From contig CAJZBQ010000035.1 of NCBI GenBank assembly GCA_914767885.1, positions 310,001 through 374,000 of the forward strand: DNA of 64,000 nucleotides, read 5' to 3'. A program made the position numbers and the translations under genes. Positions 11,222 to 20,788 of the stretch are shown here, in pieces (positions within the stretch are counted from its first letter, which is position 1; each line of letters begins with the position of its first letter). This stretch comes from Blepharisma stoltei. Its lineage: Eukaryota; Ciliophora; Heterotrichea; Heterotrichida; Blepharismidae. A model generated the notes under the pieces. The model was given only the letters and a program-made list of their open reading frames with translations, searched no databases and had not been told where the DNA came from.

Positions 11222-11610
11222 TACTCCCCCCCCCCCTCCGTGAGCGAACAAAAAAATTTTGTTCGCTCACGGAGGGGGGTTTAATTTTTTTTTTTAAAAA
11301 CAATTTATATATAAATTTTTATAAAAAATATTTTTTTCGAAATTTAAAAAAATCCTAATTTGCAAAAATTGGGAAGCAAATATTAATTTAATTTGCAAAA
11401 ATTTATGTTTTTAAAACGCAATTTGTTTAAAATTAAACAGAATTAGCTCTAGATTTCATTATACTAATTATCACTTATATATCAAAATTTTTTTCCATTA
11501 AAATTTTTTCTATTAAAAAAATTTTTGTTCACTCACGGAGGGTGGGTTTTTGGTCAAAAAATGGCGATTTTTCTAATGGTTTTGTTCGCTCACGGGGGGG
11601 GGGGGGGAGT
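11222..11610. mobile_element. Full-length MITE, forward orientation (389 bp)
   Basis: TACTCCCCCC...GGGGGAGT with TA at 11611. The left end is a near-perfect hairpin (TCCGTGAGCGAACAAAA against its inverse); the right end has two same-orientation copies of the inverse motif about 70 bp apart. Confidence 0.88.
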
Positions 11611-11802
11611 TAGCAAAATTTCAACACGGCTTACAAGTGAAAATAAAAAACTTGCAACTCAATGTGCATTTTTTTCCGGCTCGATGGAATTTCTTCATTT
11701 TATGCTAATTTATTTATGAAGACTAGAGTTATAATTTGCAAAGTGCGTGGCTTGTGATTCTCAATATCTACAAAGTTCTTATCGACTCATATGAGAAATA
11801 CT

Positions 11803-12181
11803 TACTCCCCCCCCTCCGTGAGTGAACAAAAAAATTTTGTTCACTCACAGAAGGGGGTTAATTTTTTTTTTTTAAAAAAATTTATATATAAATTTTTTAA
11901 AACATATTTTTTTCGAAGTTTAAAAAAATCCTAATTCACAAAAATTGGAAAGCAAATATTAATTTAATTTATAAAATTTATGTTTTAAATAGCAATCGTT
12001 TAAAATTAAACAGAATTAGCTCTAGATTTCATTATATTAATTATCATTTATATATCAATTTTTTTTCCATAAAAAATTTTTCTATTAAAAAAATTTTTGT
12101 TCACTCACGGAGGGTGGGTTTTTGGGCAAAAAATAGCCATTTTTTCTAATGGTTTTGTTCACTCACGGAGGGGGGGGGAGT
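11803..12181. mobile_element. Full-length MITE, second tandem copy (379 bp)
   Basis: Same structure as 11222-11610, with TA at 12182-12183. Sequence similarity to the first copy extends into the flanking unit, implying duplication of unit plus MITE. Confidence 0.88.
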
Positions 12182-12692
12182 TAGCAAAAATTCAATATGG
12201 CTTATAAGTGAAAATAAAAAACTTGTAAATCGATGTGCATTTTTCCGGCTCGATGGAATTTCTTTATTTTATGTTAATTTATTTATGAAGACTAGAGCTA
12301 TAATTTGCAAAGTGCGTGGCTTGTGATTCTCAATATATATAAAGTTCTTATCGACTCATATGATGTGTACTTAGCATAATTAAATATTGATAAATTAAAA
12401 TATCTTAAGTTTAAAAATTATTTTAATAATAAATCCATTTTAAAAATTGGCGCGTTCACTTGTCAACTTTTTTCAGACTTGTCACCATTTTTTGACATGT
12501 CACTTTTTAGCACTTCCTGATATAGATATCCAGCCCGTTCCTTTAATAGAGTCTCTCTTGGTCGTTCAATAATCCAGTACATTTTGCTCGATAAAGAAAT
12601 CTATAAAGGGGTATGAGCTATATTTCGTCGCCACCATCATATTAATTATCATGATAAGGAAAATGTCTTGCTTAATTTTATAAAACGAATAT

Positions 12693-14181
12693 ATGAACAT
12701 TTTATTTTTGAGTGTTTTAGTTATATGTTCAGGAATTTCTATGCAAATGAAGCAAGACGAAAGTTCCTCAGCTACTGATACAACAACAGAGACTAATGTT
12801 GAAGAAACTGATAGCTCTGTGTCAAGTGAAAGCTCTGATGAATCATCAAATCTTGAAGAGGAAGAAGAAACGACTCAGATTAGTTCAGCAGGGAGAATTG
12901 GTCAAGGCATAGAAGAAGTTGGCTCCAAAATAACTGACTTTTCGATCAAAGCAAATGAAAATCTTGAAAATTTAAGTGAACAAATGGATATCCAGCAAGA
13001 AATAAATTCAGATTCAGCTGAGTCTTTACTAAACGTTGAAATTGATAAATTAAATATTCAAATTTCAAATATTGACGAACAAATTGCTGCATTAGAAGAA
13101 ACCTTAGAATTATTAAAAAAGAATTGCAATAACCTCGAAAACTGCTGGGATTGCACATCCAATGATGAATGTGTCTGGTGTAGCATAGAAAAGACATGCC
13201 ACATAGGCGATTCATTAGGTCCTGCAAATGGAGAATGTACTGAATTCAATTATGGTTCTTGCTCCTCACATGGCTGTGAGCAGTATAACAGCTGCGACAT
13301 ATGTTTATCTGATACTCAATGTGGGTGGTGTGCGAAAGGTGAATATTGCTTATCAGGTCATGGCTTTTATAGTGATGTATGTGAAGATAAATATTTTTAC
13401 CATCAAGAAGGACAAAATGAATGCCCTGAGCCTCAAAATAATGAAAATGATATAGATAATAATGAAGATGAGATTTCGCAGATTGAGAGCAATATTGAAT
13501 TTCTAGAAGAATCAAAAGATGAGCTATACGAAGAAATCAGCGGCCTTGAACGACAAATTACCACCATTGTTAGAAAAGCTGCAAAAACTGTAGATATTTC
13601 TGAGCCGATTGATGGGAAACGACTAATATGCAGAAAAATGGTGACCTAAATGCACCTAGCTTATTAACATAACTTTCTCAACTTTATGGTCAAAGCGAAC
13701 TGAGTGAGGAATAGTTGAGATTGCCATCTAATATGGACTTGTATTTCAGATTAAGTTTTGCATTAATTCCTGTGGTTGGAAAAGATATCGCAAGGCAACC
13801 CTTAAGGGTCCTTGGTGACTGAGGAACCACCAGCCGGCCAAGCCCATCTTTTAAGATTTAGATTAAGATAGAAACGACTATGATGGGTTCAGTGATACTG
13901 CTGATGAGCAAGCTGAAGAAGAAAAAGAAGACGAAAGAAATTACCAAGAAGAAATTTGGGATTGGTGGGCTAATAACACTTCTAATGAAATCAGCGAAAC
14001 TGTAGAAACAGAATACGATGGCTTAGTTGAGTCTCTTGAAAGCTATCAAGTAGAAGACGAAGAAGACACACAGGAAGTAACTGAAGAATCAACAGACTCC
14101 ACAACTGAAGAAAGCTCTGAATCTGAAACCGAAGAAGACACAGCTGTTTCTTTTCTATCACTTATGATTAAAAACAAATAA
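12693..14181 (+). CDS. Secreted acidic protein with PSI-type Cys repeats, about 404 aa after IES removal
   Basis: Signal peptide (MNILFLSVLVICSGISM), then a Ser/Thr/Glu-rich low-complexity region, a coiled coil, two PSI-like Cys modules (NCWDCTSNDECVWCSIEKTC and CDICLSDTQCGWCAKGEYC), a second coiled coil, and an acidic tail ending SLMIKNK-TAA. A retroposon interrupts the second coiled coil. Cutting at TA 13595 and TA 13869 gives KTVDRNDYDGFSDTADE in frame (1215 nt). Cutting at the target duplication GAAACGACTA instead would shift frame by one, so the functional boundary probably lies outside the duplication. Secreted, possibly surface or extrusome-related; function unknown. Confidence 0.78.
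13595..13868 (+). mobile_element. Retroposon-containing IES in the PSI gene (274 bp)
   Basis: Contains CAGAAAAATGGTGACC head (about 13630) and ends ATTTAGATTAAGATA. 10-bp duplication GAAACGACTA at 13616-13625 and 13871-13880. The in-frame TA pair is 13595-13596 with 13869-13870; the pair inside the duplication (13624/13879) is out of frame. Confidence 0.68.
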
Positions 14182-14216
14182 TTTTTATATAAATAATCGA
14201 CGAAAATTCTAGCAAG

Positions 14217-15344
14217 ATGGAAGGGAAAACAGAATTTGACAAACTCATGCGCGAAGCTGTGGCTTTAAAAACAGCCCAGCTCAGTAAAGCTCGTACAAAT
14301 TTTGATAGCTGGCCACAATTCCATCAAGCAGGGCTTTATTATTCAGACTCTTTCAAAAGCATCAGAGATTCAAGCACAAACGCAAAAATTGCAGCATTTG
14401 AGCAGAAGAAAAATGAAGGGACAGAGCTATTTAAACAAGAAGAGTTCCAAAAAGCTTTATTTAAGTATGAAGAAGCCTTGACTGTGTTTAGATGGGTAGA
14501 TAACAAAAATAAAAATTGGAAAAATAGCGGAATCGAAGACTCAGATCTAACAGTACACAATGAAGAGCCTAACGAAGAAGCTAAACAGTGTGTGATTGCA
14601 ATTTATCTTAATATTGCACTATGCAATATAAAACTCGAGATATGAAAAGAAGCAGTCAGAGCTTGTGACGAAGTATTAAAAATTGACCCAAAAAATACAA
14701 AAGCTCTTTATAGGAAGGCACAAGCCATGACAATGCCGGCAAGCTCTGGAATAAATGACTATCAAGACGCCTTGAAATTGCTAAAAGAAGCAGCTTTAAT
14801 TGATCCTAAAAATGCAGCAATACGACAAAAGATCACAGAATTTAAAGATTTTATTAAAGACCAAACTGAGAAATCCAAAAAGACCTTTAATTCGTTTTTT
14901 AAAAAACCAACATATGATGATGCAGCACCACAACCAAAACAAAACTCTGCAGCTGAAGTTGAAGATATGATTCAGAAAGGAGAAATTATGGTAAAAGATC
15001 TCTTATCAAATGGACAACAAACTGAAGCAAAAAATTTGAAAAAAAAAATAAACAAGATGAAAAAATATAGAAGAGATGCAAAAAAAGCAATAATGGATTT
15101 TGAAAATCCAAGCAAAGAAATGCTTGAACAAGCAGAAAAATTTGGATTGGACTTAACAGACCCTCTTGTAAAATCAGAGCTAAAAAGACTTAAAGAGCAA
15201 GGGATTCAACCATTACCAAATACTCCAAGAAAACCAAAAGAAGCATGGAGTGGATGGTTTTGGATTTTGGTGATATTTGTATCGGCTCTGATATTAATGT
15301 CTTATTTATATGAGAGTAGCTATGATAATTTATACAATTCTTAA
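14217..15344 (+). CDS. TPR protein with C-terminal membrane anchor, 375 aa
   Basis: Layout: N-terminal helical region; a TPR array (KKNEGTELFKQEEFQKALFKYEEALTVF; AIYLNIALCNIKLEIWKEAVRACDEVLKIDP; KALYRKAQAM...DYQDALKLLKEAALIDPKN); a charged linker; and a single C-terminal transmembrane helix (SGWFWILVIFVSALILMSYLYE). This is the arrangement of tail-anchored TPR co-chaperone or FKBP-like proteins that dock Hsp90/Hsp70 clients at a membrane; no FKBP domain is visible. Trp after KLEI is TGA. The start is 35 bp after the PSI gene stop, same strand, with a very short spacer as is normal here. Confidence 0.82.
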
Positions 15345-15764
15345 CAATTATATTATCTCTAATTTGTAATGAAGTGAATCTTCCAGATAGCAAAATATTT
15401 ATATTGGAAAAATGGTAGCATAAATAACTTTTTCGGATTAAGCAAAGGTCCTTTATCCAAGCTTTGGACAATACTTTATTTTGCATTATCTCAGTTGGGG
15501 ACTTCCATGATTAATTTTAAAAAGTGAATAATAATCATCCACGCCAACATTCTCGATGAATTTTGAAATTTTCTTATTTGAATTTATCCTAGCAATCGGA
15601 CTTATTTTTGCAATAATATGACTATTTTAAATTAAAGAATTATCAATTTAATTTCTATTGGGTTCTGAACGGTATGTTAAAAATTAAACCAAACTAGCTT
15701 TATGAATTTAATGGCTTTTCAAGTCTTATAAATTTTTTAGTAAATACCTTAAAGAACCCTAGAG
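15345..15764. other. Intergenic region, no clear gene
   Basis: AT-rich. Short antisense frames here have no coding features; no repeat terminus recognised. Confidence 0.4.
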
Positions 15765-15950
15765 ATGAACAAGAAATCAATCCGAAGGAGCGGCAGTGGC
15801 TATTGGTCAACATCAACAACCGAAAGTGAAGATAGTAAGAAGCCCTGCTTTTTTCTCGCGAAGTGGACTGTAGCTCCCGATCCCCGAAGTCTGCCTTTTC
15901 CAAGCTTTACTGACTTGAAATCCAATAATTCCAAGACTTATAGTACCTAA
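15765..15950 (+). CDS. Possible small protein, 61 aa
   Basis: Short frame starting MNKKSIRRSGSGYWSTSTTES and ending in TAA: basic/Ser-rich first half, then FLAKWTVAPDPRSLPFPSF. The Pro-rich PDPRSLPFPSF stretch and GC content above the flanks suggest a real gene, but there is no family match and the start is not supported by anything except the first ATG. The antisense frame over the same bases looks less plausible. An undetected 15-nt intron could change the reading. Confidence 0.35.
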   Translation: MNKKSIRRSGSGYWSTSTTESEDSKKPCFFLAKWTVAPDPRSLPFPSFTDLKSNNSKTYST

Positions 15951-16346
15951 ATCATTCTTTCTTAATTTGATTCTTGATGACTTTAAGACATCAGAGGCAA
16001 ATTAAGAATGAAGCGAACTAAAGTAAATGAGTTGAATAAAATTAGGACTAACAGTAAGAATTAAATTCCTAAAGTAATTTGAATTCAATTTCGCGCTTAG
16101 AAAAAGTTTAACAGAACTTTGAAAATTAATAGCAAATGTCAGAATGAAACCCTTTTTTCTTTATTATAAGCTGGCTTTGAAATAATAAATTTTTTTCTAG
16201 ATGCGAAATAAATATAAATAGAAGCAATAATTCAAGTAAAGTATTTATGGATTAAGAATTTTGTAAATGAAATATATATGACCTATGATGAGAAGATGAC
16301 TGCTTTTTGTAGATTTGTTTGGAACATATTCTGAGATATATAATAA
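15951..16346. other. Intergenic region, nothing recognised
   Basis: About 400 bp AT-rich, upstream of the methyltransferase pseudogene. Confidence 0.4.
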
Positions 16347-17275
16347 ATGGAAGACGCTTAAAGTAATTATGACGAGAACTGTGAAGTATATAATCGTGTT
16401 AAGAAATCGCCTCTATATTACTATTGCAGTGAATATTCAGCAATAAAGTAGCGATAGGAGATGAGCAGTACACCGAAGATTCCTTATCAGAGTGAAAAAG
16501 AAATAAAATGGTGATGCTGACGGAAAGTGGACTCCTAGGCGACACCTCCTTAGGAGCAGTGGATCAGGAGAGAGTGGCGAAATGCGCCTTCAGGGCTCAA
16601 GTAGGCTGTCTCAAAGGGAAGCTTGCCTAAACAGGGTGTTTTGTTTCTCCCCCGAAGGTTTTTTCTGCCCCTGCCAGATGGGCTAGAAAGGTTTTGCCTA
16701 CCACATGGTCTTTCCTCACCGAAACCATCGGGTCGCTATCTAGGAGCAGCTCTGTCCAGTGCGAAATAATCCCCTGGACAGGTAGTTCAGGTCGGAAATC
16801 CAAAATGGTCGACATGCCATTTTTGGAGCCGAGACGGGGCGGATGGTCAGCGCCTGCGGGAGCGTTTATGGCCGGATACTTAATAACTTAACTTATCAGA
16901 GTGAAAAATTCTTGACTTTGCCTGGAAAATCCATGCCAATTTTCATAAAAGGGAGCTAATCAAATCATGTCTTGATATACAACAAGGAATGGTTGAAAGT
17001 GCAAAAGCTCACCTAGAAAGCCTCAAAATTCATCAAAAATTATCGATAATAAAAGCTGATTGATGTCTTTAGATAGTGTCTCTCAAGTGCTACTAATAGA
17101 TCAATATAATAATTATTTCGACGCAATAATAGCCTTCTATTGAGAGCTCATTGATGCAAAACCTCTTGGCACTAATCCTGACTTTGATAAAGCAAATGTT
17201 TTGCTGAGACTTTGGACTACTAGCTAGAAATTTTTTTCTTGGCTATTTTTTCTAGGAAGAAAAAGAGCTCCTAAA
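16347..17275 (+). pseudogene. Decayed methyltransferase copy, interrupted by a retroposon
   Basis: Matches the intact gene at 18591-19690 over most of its length: MEDA-stop-SNYDENCEVYNRVKKSPLYYYCSEYSAIK corresponds to MADSERNFDENFERYNHVKRSPLYYYCGEYTTIK. It has in-frame TAA and TAG, loss of the SAM-binding Gly motif (CTTGACTTTGCCTGG for LDLGCGSG), an internal deletion after GAGCTCATTGATGC, and retroposon 16500-16891 in the middle. It lacks the IES found in the intact paralogue and so shows the unoccupied site (TATAATCGTG). Confidence 0.85.
16500..16891 (+). mobile_element. Retroposon in the methyltransferase pseudogene (392 bp)
   Basis: Begins AAATAAAATGGTGATGCTGA, ends ACTTAATAACTTAA. Flanked by perfect 17-bp duplications CTTATCAGAGTGAAAAA at 16483-16499 and 16892-16908. 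Same subfamily as 10351-10774. Confidence 0.9.
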
Positions 17276-17277
17276 GA

Positions 17278-18071
17278 TAAGATATAGCCTGAGCATCTCT
17301 ATAGCTTGGGCTTCCCTATCTTTTTCTAAAGAAAGAGTAGGGATGGTAAAGCCAACTAATATTGGTTTGACCAACTATCCCAATTGTGAGAAACTCTGCA
17401 ATTACAATTACTTAGGTTATAGAAAAGCTCGCTCTCGGATTGAAAATCCTTACTCCTTTCCATAAAAATCCACTCACCCACTTCGCCGACAATGTCTTGC
17501 GACCTTCAAAGTCTTGCTCCTACTACACATGAGCCTTTGCATGCTACCTGGTAGTCGGAAAGTTTAGATCACCATGACATACGTCCACCAATGAAAATTC
17601 AACCCTTTGATTTTTCTAGTCGACTCTCGGCTAAGATGGAAATCCGTAGCCCAGGCCTAACTCCTGGTTTCATGCTGGGGAATAGTCCCGATTTATCAAG
17701 ACGAACGCCATTGACACTGCTGGGAAGCCTCTTCCAACTTCTAGACCCATCTCCATCTTAGGCAAAACTTGGGATTGGAGTAAAGCTTGGATTCGATCAG
17801 TCTGACATTTCGCTTATCAGACCAATAAAGCCAAGCCGATATACTTATCGAACACCAGCCTCCCTTCCTCAAGGTCCCTGGCAGCCTTCGAGTGTCAGCT
17901 ACAGGAGTTAAATGGATGGGCTGATTTGCCGCCATTTTAATGCATATAGCAGAAACCCTGCATCATGTGGTTCTGCCACTTGTCAAACCTATATTAATTG
18001 GTTAGGCAACTCTCATCTTTCGCGTCGGAAAAGATCAGGAATCCAAGTCATAAAGGTGCTCAGGCTATATC
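17278..18071. mobile_element. TIR element (about 0.8 kb) containing a nested retroposon
   Basis: Perfect 15-bp inverted ends GATATAGCCTGAGCA (17278-17292) and TGCTCAGGCTATATC (18057-18071). Between them lies a minus-strand retroposon. No transposase seen. Follows directly after the methyltransferase pseudogene. Confidence 0.7.
17401..17950 (-). mobile_element. Retroposon nested in the TIR element (550 bp, minus strand)
   Basis: On the minus strand it starts TGCATTAAAATGGCGGC and ends CGAGCTTTTCTATAACC. Duplications AGAAACTCTGCA (17389-17400) and AGAAACCCTGCA (17951-17962) contain no TA. Same subfamily as 48661-49202 (GGGACTATTCCCCAGCATGA and TAGCCGAGAGTC blocks). Confidence 0.8.
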
Positions 18072-18590
18072 AGAATTCGTTATAAGATGTTTCAAATTAA
18101 AAATAATTCTTATACTGCCCTCTTAACATTTTTATGGTATTGAATTATATTGATTCTGCGTTGCTTATAGGTCTAATAAATGTAATCATTTGTGTTGAAT
18201 AGTAAATTACAAAGGGACCCATTATATGTCTACATTGGAAAAGTGAAATGAGACAATAAATAAATCTTTTTACAGTTAATATGATAAAGCCAAATTTTGG
18301 CAATAAAAATGCTTCATTCTAAAATTAAATAATTTTTAACTCAACAAAAGTTTGACTAATTTTGCAAGTTATCGGAGATTCAGTACGTCTTTCTGAGATG
18401 AAGATGAAATTCATTGAAATGGAAAAATAGACTAAAATAAAACATAGAGGTTACAAAAGTCAATTAAATATTGATATAGGATAATTATAAATTGAAGCTT
18501 ATTGAAAATAATTTCGAAAGAAAGGAAAGAGAGGAATACTTTTTTTTATTGTCAAGGATATCATATTAATTTAAATCTTATATATATAAA
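18072..18590. other. Intergenic region, no gene seen
   Basis: About 520 bp AT-rich sequence before the methyltransferase start; no MITE termini. Confidence 0.4.
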
Positions 18591-19690
18591 TGGCTGATTC
18601 TGAAAGAAATTTTGATGAAAATTTTGAAAGATATAAACATGTTTAAGTTTAAGGTAGCTCTTCAAGTCCCATACTTCCTAAACCCAGCCTTGTCTCTGAA
18701 TAACGGTAGGTGGCTCGTCAACCTATTTCTATCCCCAAGCCCCTTCAGACTTCTCTGATATATACCAGACTCAGTGTAGACCCATTTTTTTGAGTAGAGA
18801 CTCTCAAGAAGTCGTGGACTTCTCTCACTGAGTTCTGATGTAAGACCTGAGTCATAACCCTAACTGATAATTTTAAGTGTAATAATCATGTTAAAAGATC
18901 ACCACTATATTATTACTGTGGCGAATATACAACAATAAAACAGTTATCAAGAGATGGAAATTATTGTGAAAATTCATTATCAGGATTAAAAATACTTGAC
19001 TTGGGATGCGGATCTGGGCAGTCTATAGCTCATTTTTTTGAAAAAGGTGCCGATCAAGTAATAGGTCTAGATATATCACAAGAAATGGTCGAAAGTGCAA
19101 AAAAATACTTAGAAAGCCTCAAAATACCTAATCAAAAATTCATGATAGAAAAAGCTGATTGTTCATCTTTAGAGAGTGTCTCTCAAATTTTATCTCTAGA
19201 TATATATAGTAATTATTTTGATATCATAACTGCCTTTTATTTCCATTGCTTTGCGAAAGATGAAAATCAACTTGCTGAAATATTTAATTTATGCAACAGA
19301 TATCTGAAGCCAGGAGGGAAAATTGGATTTGTGACTCTTAATCCAGAAACCTATACAAATTTTCTGACTTTTAAAGAGGTCGCAGAAGATCATTTTTTTG
19401 CAAAATATCAAAATATAACAGTAATTAATGAAATTCCGCAAGTTGAGCTTTTATTTATCAACCCAGAAAGCAAGGAAGAATTATTTTCAGTTTTTAATAA
19501 CATTTTCTCAGTAGAGCAGTTTCAAAGAGCAATGCAGCGAAGTAGGTTTGAGCTCATTGAAGCAAGAACACTTGATATAAACCCTGATTTTGATAAATCT
19601 ACTATTTCAGCTGAAGAATTATCATTGCTAACAGGCAACTTATGTGTTAATTATTTTTTCCAAGGGCGAAAAGTCTCAGATTTGCAATAA
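18591..19690 (+). CDS. SAM-dependent methyltransferase (class I), 283 aa after removal of one IES
   Basis: Rossmann-fold methyltransferase with the SAM-binding motif I LDLGCGSGQSIAHFFEKG, acidic motif IGLDISQEMVESAKKY and motif GGKIGFVTLNP. The true start is ATG 18591 (MADSERNFDENFERY), well upstream of the first long open stretch. An IES at 18635-18882 separates it from NHVKRSPLYYYCGEY. TA-to-TA removal gives ERYNHVKRSPLYYY, which the neighbouring pseudogene confirms as the unbroken sequence (VYNRVKKSPLYYY). 852 nt = 284 codons with TAA. The substrate cannot be inferred; small-molecule methylation is most likely from the compact fold. Confidence 0.87.
18635..18882 (+). mobile_element. Retroposon-like IES in the methyltransferase gene (248 bp)
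   Basis: GC-rich core containing CTGAATAACGGTAGGTGG (also in 27016-27342) and ending CATAACCCTAACTGATAA. TA at 18635 and 18883; excision restores the frame and matches the pseudogene's empty site. The target duplication is weak (ACATGTTTAAG / TCATGTTAAAAG). Confidence 0.8.
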
Positions 19691-19729
19691 CTTTAAACGA
19701 AAAATTATTTGATTAATTACGCTATAATT

Positions 19730-20716
19730 TTACATTAGTAAGCATTGCTTGCAAGTTTCTCTTGTAATTGATTCAATTCTTGCTCTTTTTGTACCTTCAG
19801 TAGGCTTTACACTTGCTTTCAATATAAAACTTGCTAGCAAGCTTTCCCTACCTTCATTTCTGAGTGCGTCCATGTATTTTTCTTTAAAAGTTTCTTTCAA
19901 AGCTTCATAACACTTTGAGCAAGCAATTGATTTTATCTTAGTTGCTGGGATTGTATTTCTCAAATTTTTATTAATTTCGTCAATATTGTTTAAAAACTTT
20001 TCTTCAGATTCTTTCATTTCTTTGATTTCCTCTATATGTGTTTTGATTTCTTCTGCTTTTATTTCATTTTTCCTCTTCATTTGTTCTTCTGAATTCTGAC
20101 TCTCCCTGCAGTAATACTTTTTGGCAAAAATTTGGAGTAAAAAATATATAAGAAAATCATTCTAATCATTAGAAAATTTAATTATTATTAATTGGATAGA
20201 GTGAGATTCAGTTAAGGCATTTTTTAAGCTCTCAATTACATTCTGCACTGTCTTTTCCCTTTCATTTTCTTCTTCAATTTTCTTTTCAAAATTCTCCAAT
20301 CTCTGCGCATAAGTTTTTTCGTTATTTTTCATCTGAATTTCTAGCCTCGAAATAATTTCATATTTCCCTGTAATCTCTGTCTTTATCTTTTCTTTTTCTT
20401 TAAGCATTCAATTCATATCACCTTTTAATGACTTATACTGAGGTGCAAGCTCTCTTGCGATTTCTTTTTTAATTCTGCTTCTTTCACAATCATCGCAAAT
20501 AGGAAGCAACGTCATTGCAGTTCGGACCAGAATGTGCTCTTTGCAGACTCCTTTTTTGCATACTGAACATTCAAATCCTTTATGGATTGACGAAAATTGA
20601 AGATTACAAATATGACAATGAGCATTTAGATTTGATGACCTAGGAGGCTTTTTGGAAAATAGTTTTTTAAAACTAGGGCTTGAAGGTGTCAAAACCTGTG
20701 TTTTGGTATCTTCCAT
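19730..20716 (-). CDS. Zinc-finger coiled-coil protein with C-terminal CaaX box
   Basis: N-terminal Cys/His zinc-binding module (CHICNLQFSSIHKGFECSVC...CKEHI...CDDC, FYVE/RabBD-like spacing), then a long Lys/Glu coiled coil. It ends CKQCLLM-TAA, where CLLM is a plausible prenylation CaaX motif. A membrane-tethered Rab- or lipid-interacting scaffold is an inference. The frame has one in-frame TAG near 20159-20161, in an AT-rich stretch. A small TA-bounded IES (for example a 51-bp TA-to-TA segment between CAATTA and TTTTTTACTCC) would remove it in frame. The alternative is two adjacent genes. TGA-coded Trp after GDMN. Confidence 0.65.
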
Positions 20717-20788
20717 TTATCGATGACAATGTGAAATATAAATATATTTTTTAGTATAGAATTTTATCAGATTAAAATGAAGGTTTAT

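Larger units (their letters stand above)
11082..12372. repeat. Three tandem copies of a 140-190 bp unit separated by two MITEs
   Basis: Copies at 11082-11221, 11613-11802 and 12184-12372 share CAATGTGCATTTTT, CCGGCTCGATGGAATTTCTT, ATGAAGACTAGAG and GCAAAGTGCGTGGCTTGTGA. The first two end at a MITE inserted in GTACTTA or ATACTTA. The third reads GTACTTAGCATAAT with no MITE and so serves as the empty site. Confidence 0.85.
10323..12623. mobile_element. 2.3-kb TIR element carrying nested retroposon and two MITEs
   Basis: Long inverted arms. The left arm is 10323-10350 plus 10788-10990, the right arm about 12396-12623; they share GAGCAAATGTACT, ACCAAGAGAGACTCT, GATATCTATATCAGGAAGTGC and GGCAAGTGAACGCGCCAATTTT (as inverted copies). 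Outer tips read ATATAGCTTATATCCC and GGGTATGAGCTATAT. No transposase frame is visible inside, so it is non-autonomous. A smaller relative with the same arms lies at 39384-39819. Confidence 0.75.

Noticed and set aside
11581..11612. Long G-run as a possible G-quadruplex regulatory site
   Set aside because: It is the MITE terminus; length varies between copies and there is no link to a gene.
11082..12372. Repeats resembling a CRISPR-like array
   Set aside because: Units are long and only three, with MITEs between them; the genome is eukaryotic.
18999..19003. MGCGSGQ as the methyltransferase start
   Set aside because: This Met would fall in the middle of SAM motif I (LDLGCGSG); the pseudogene shows coding sequence well upstream.
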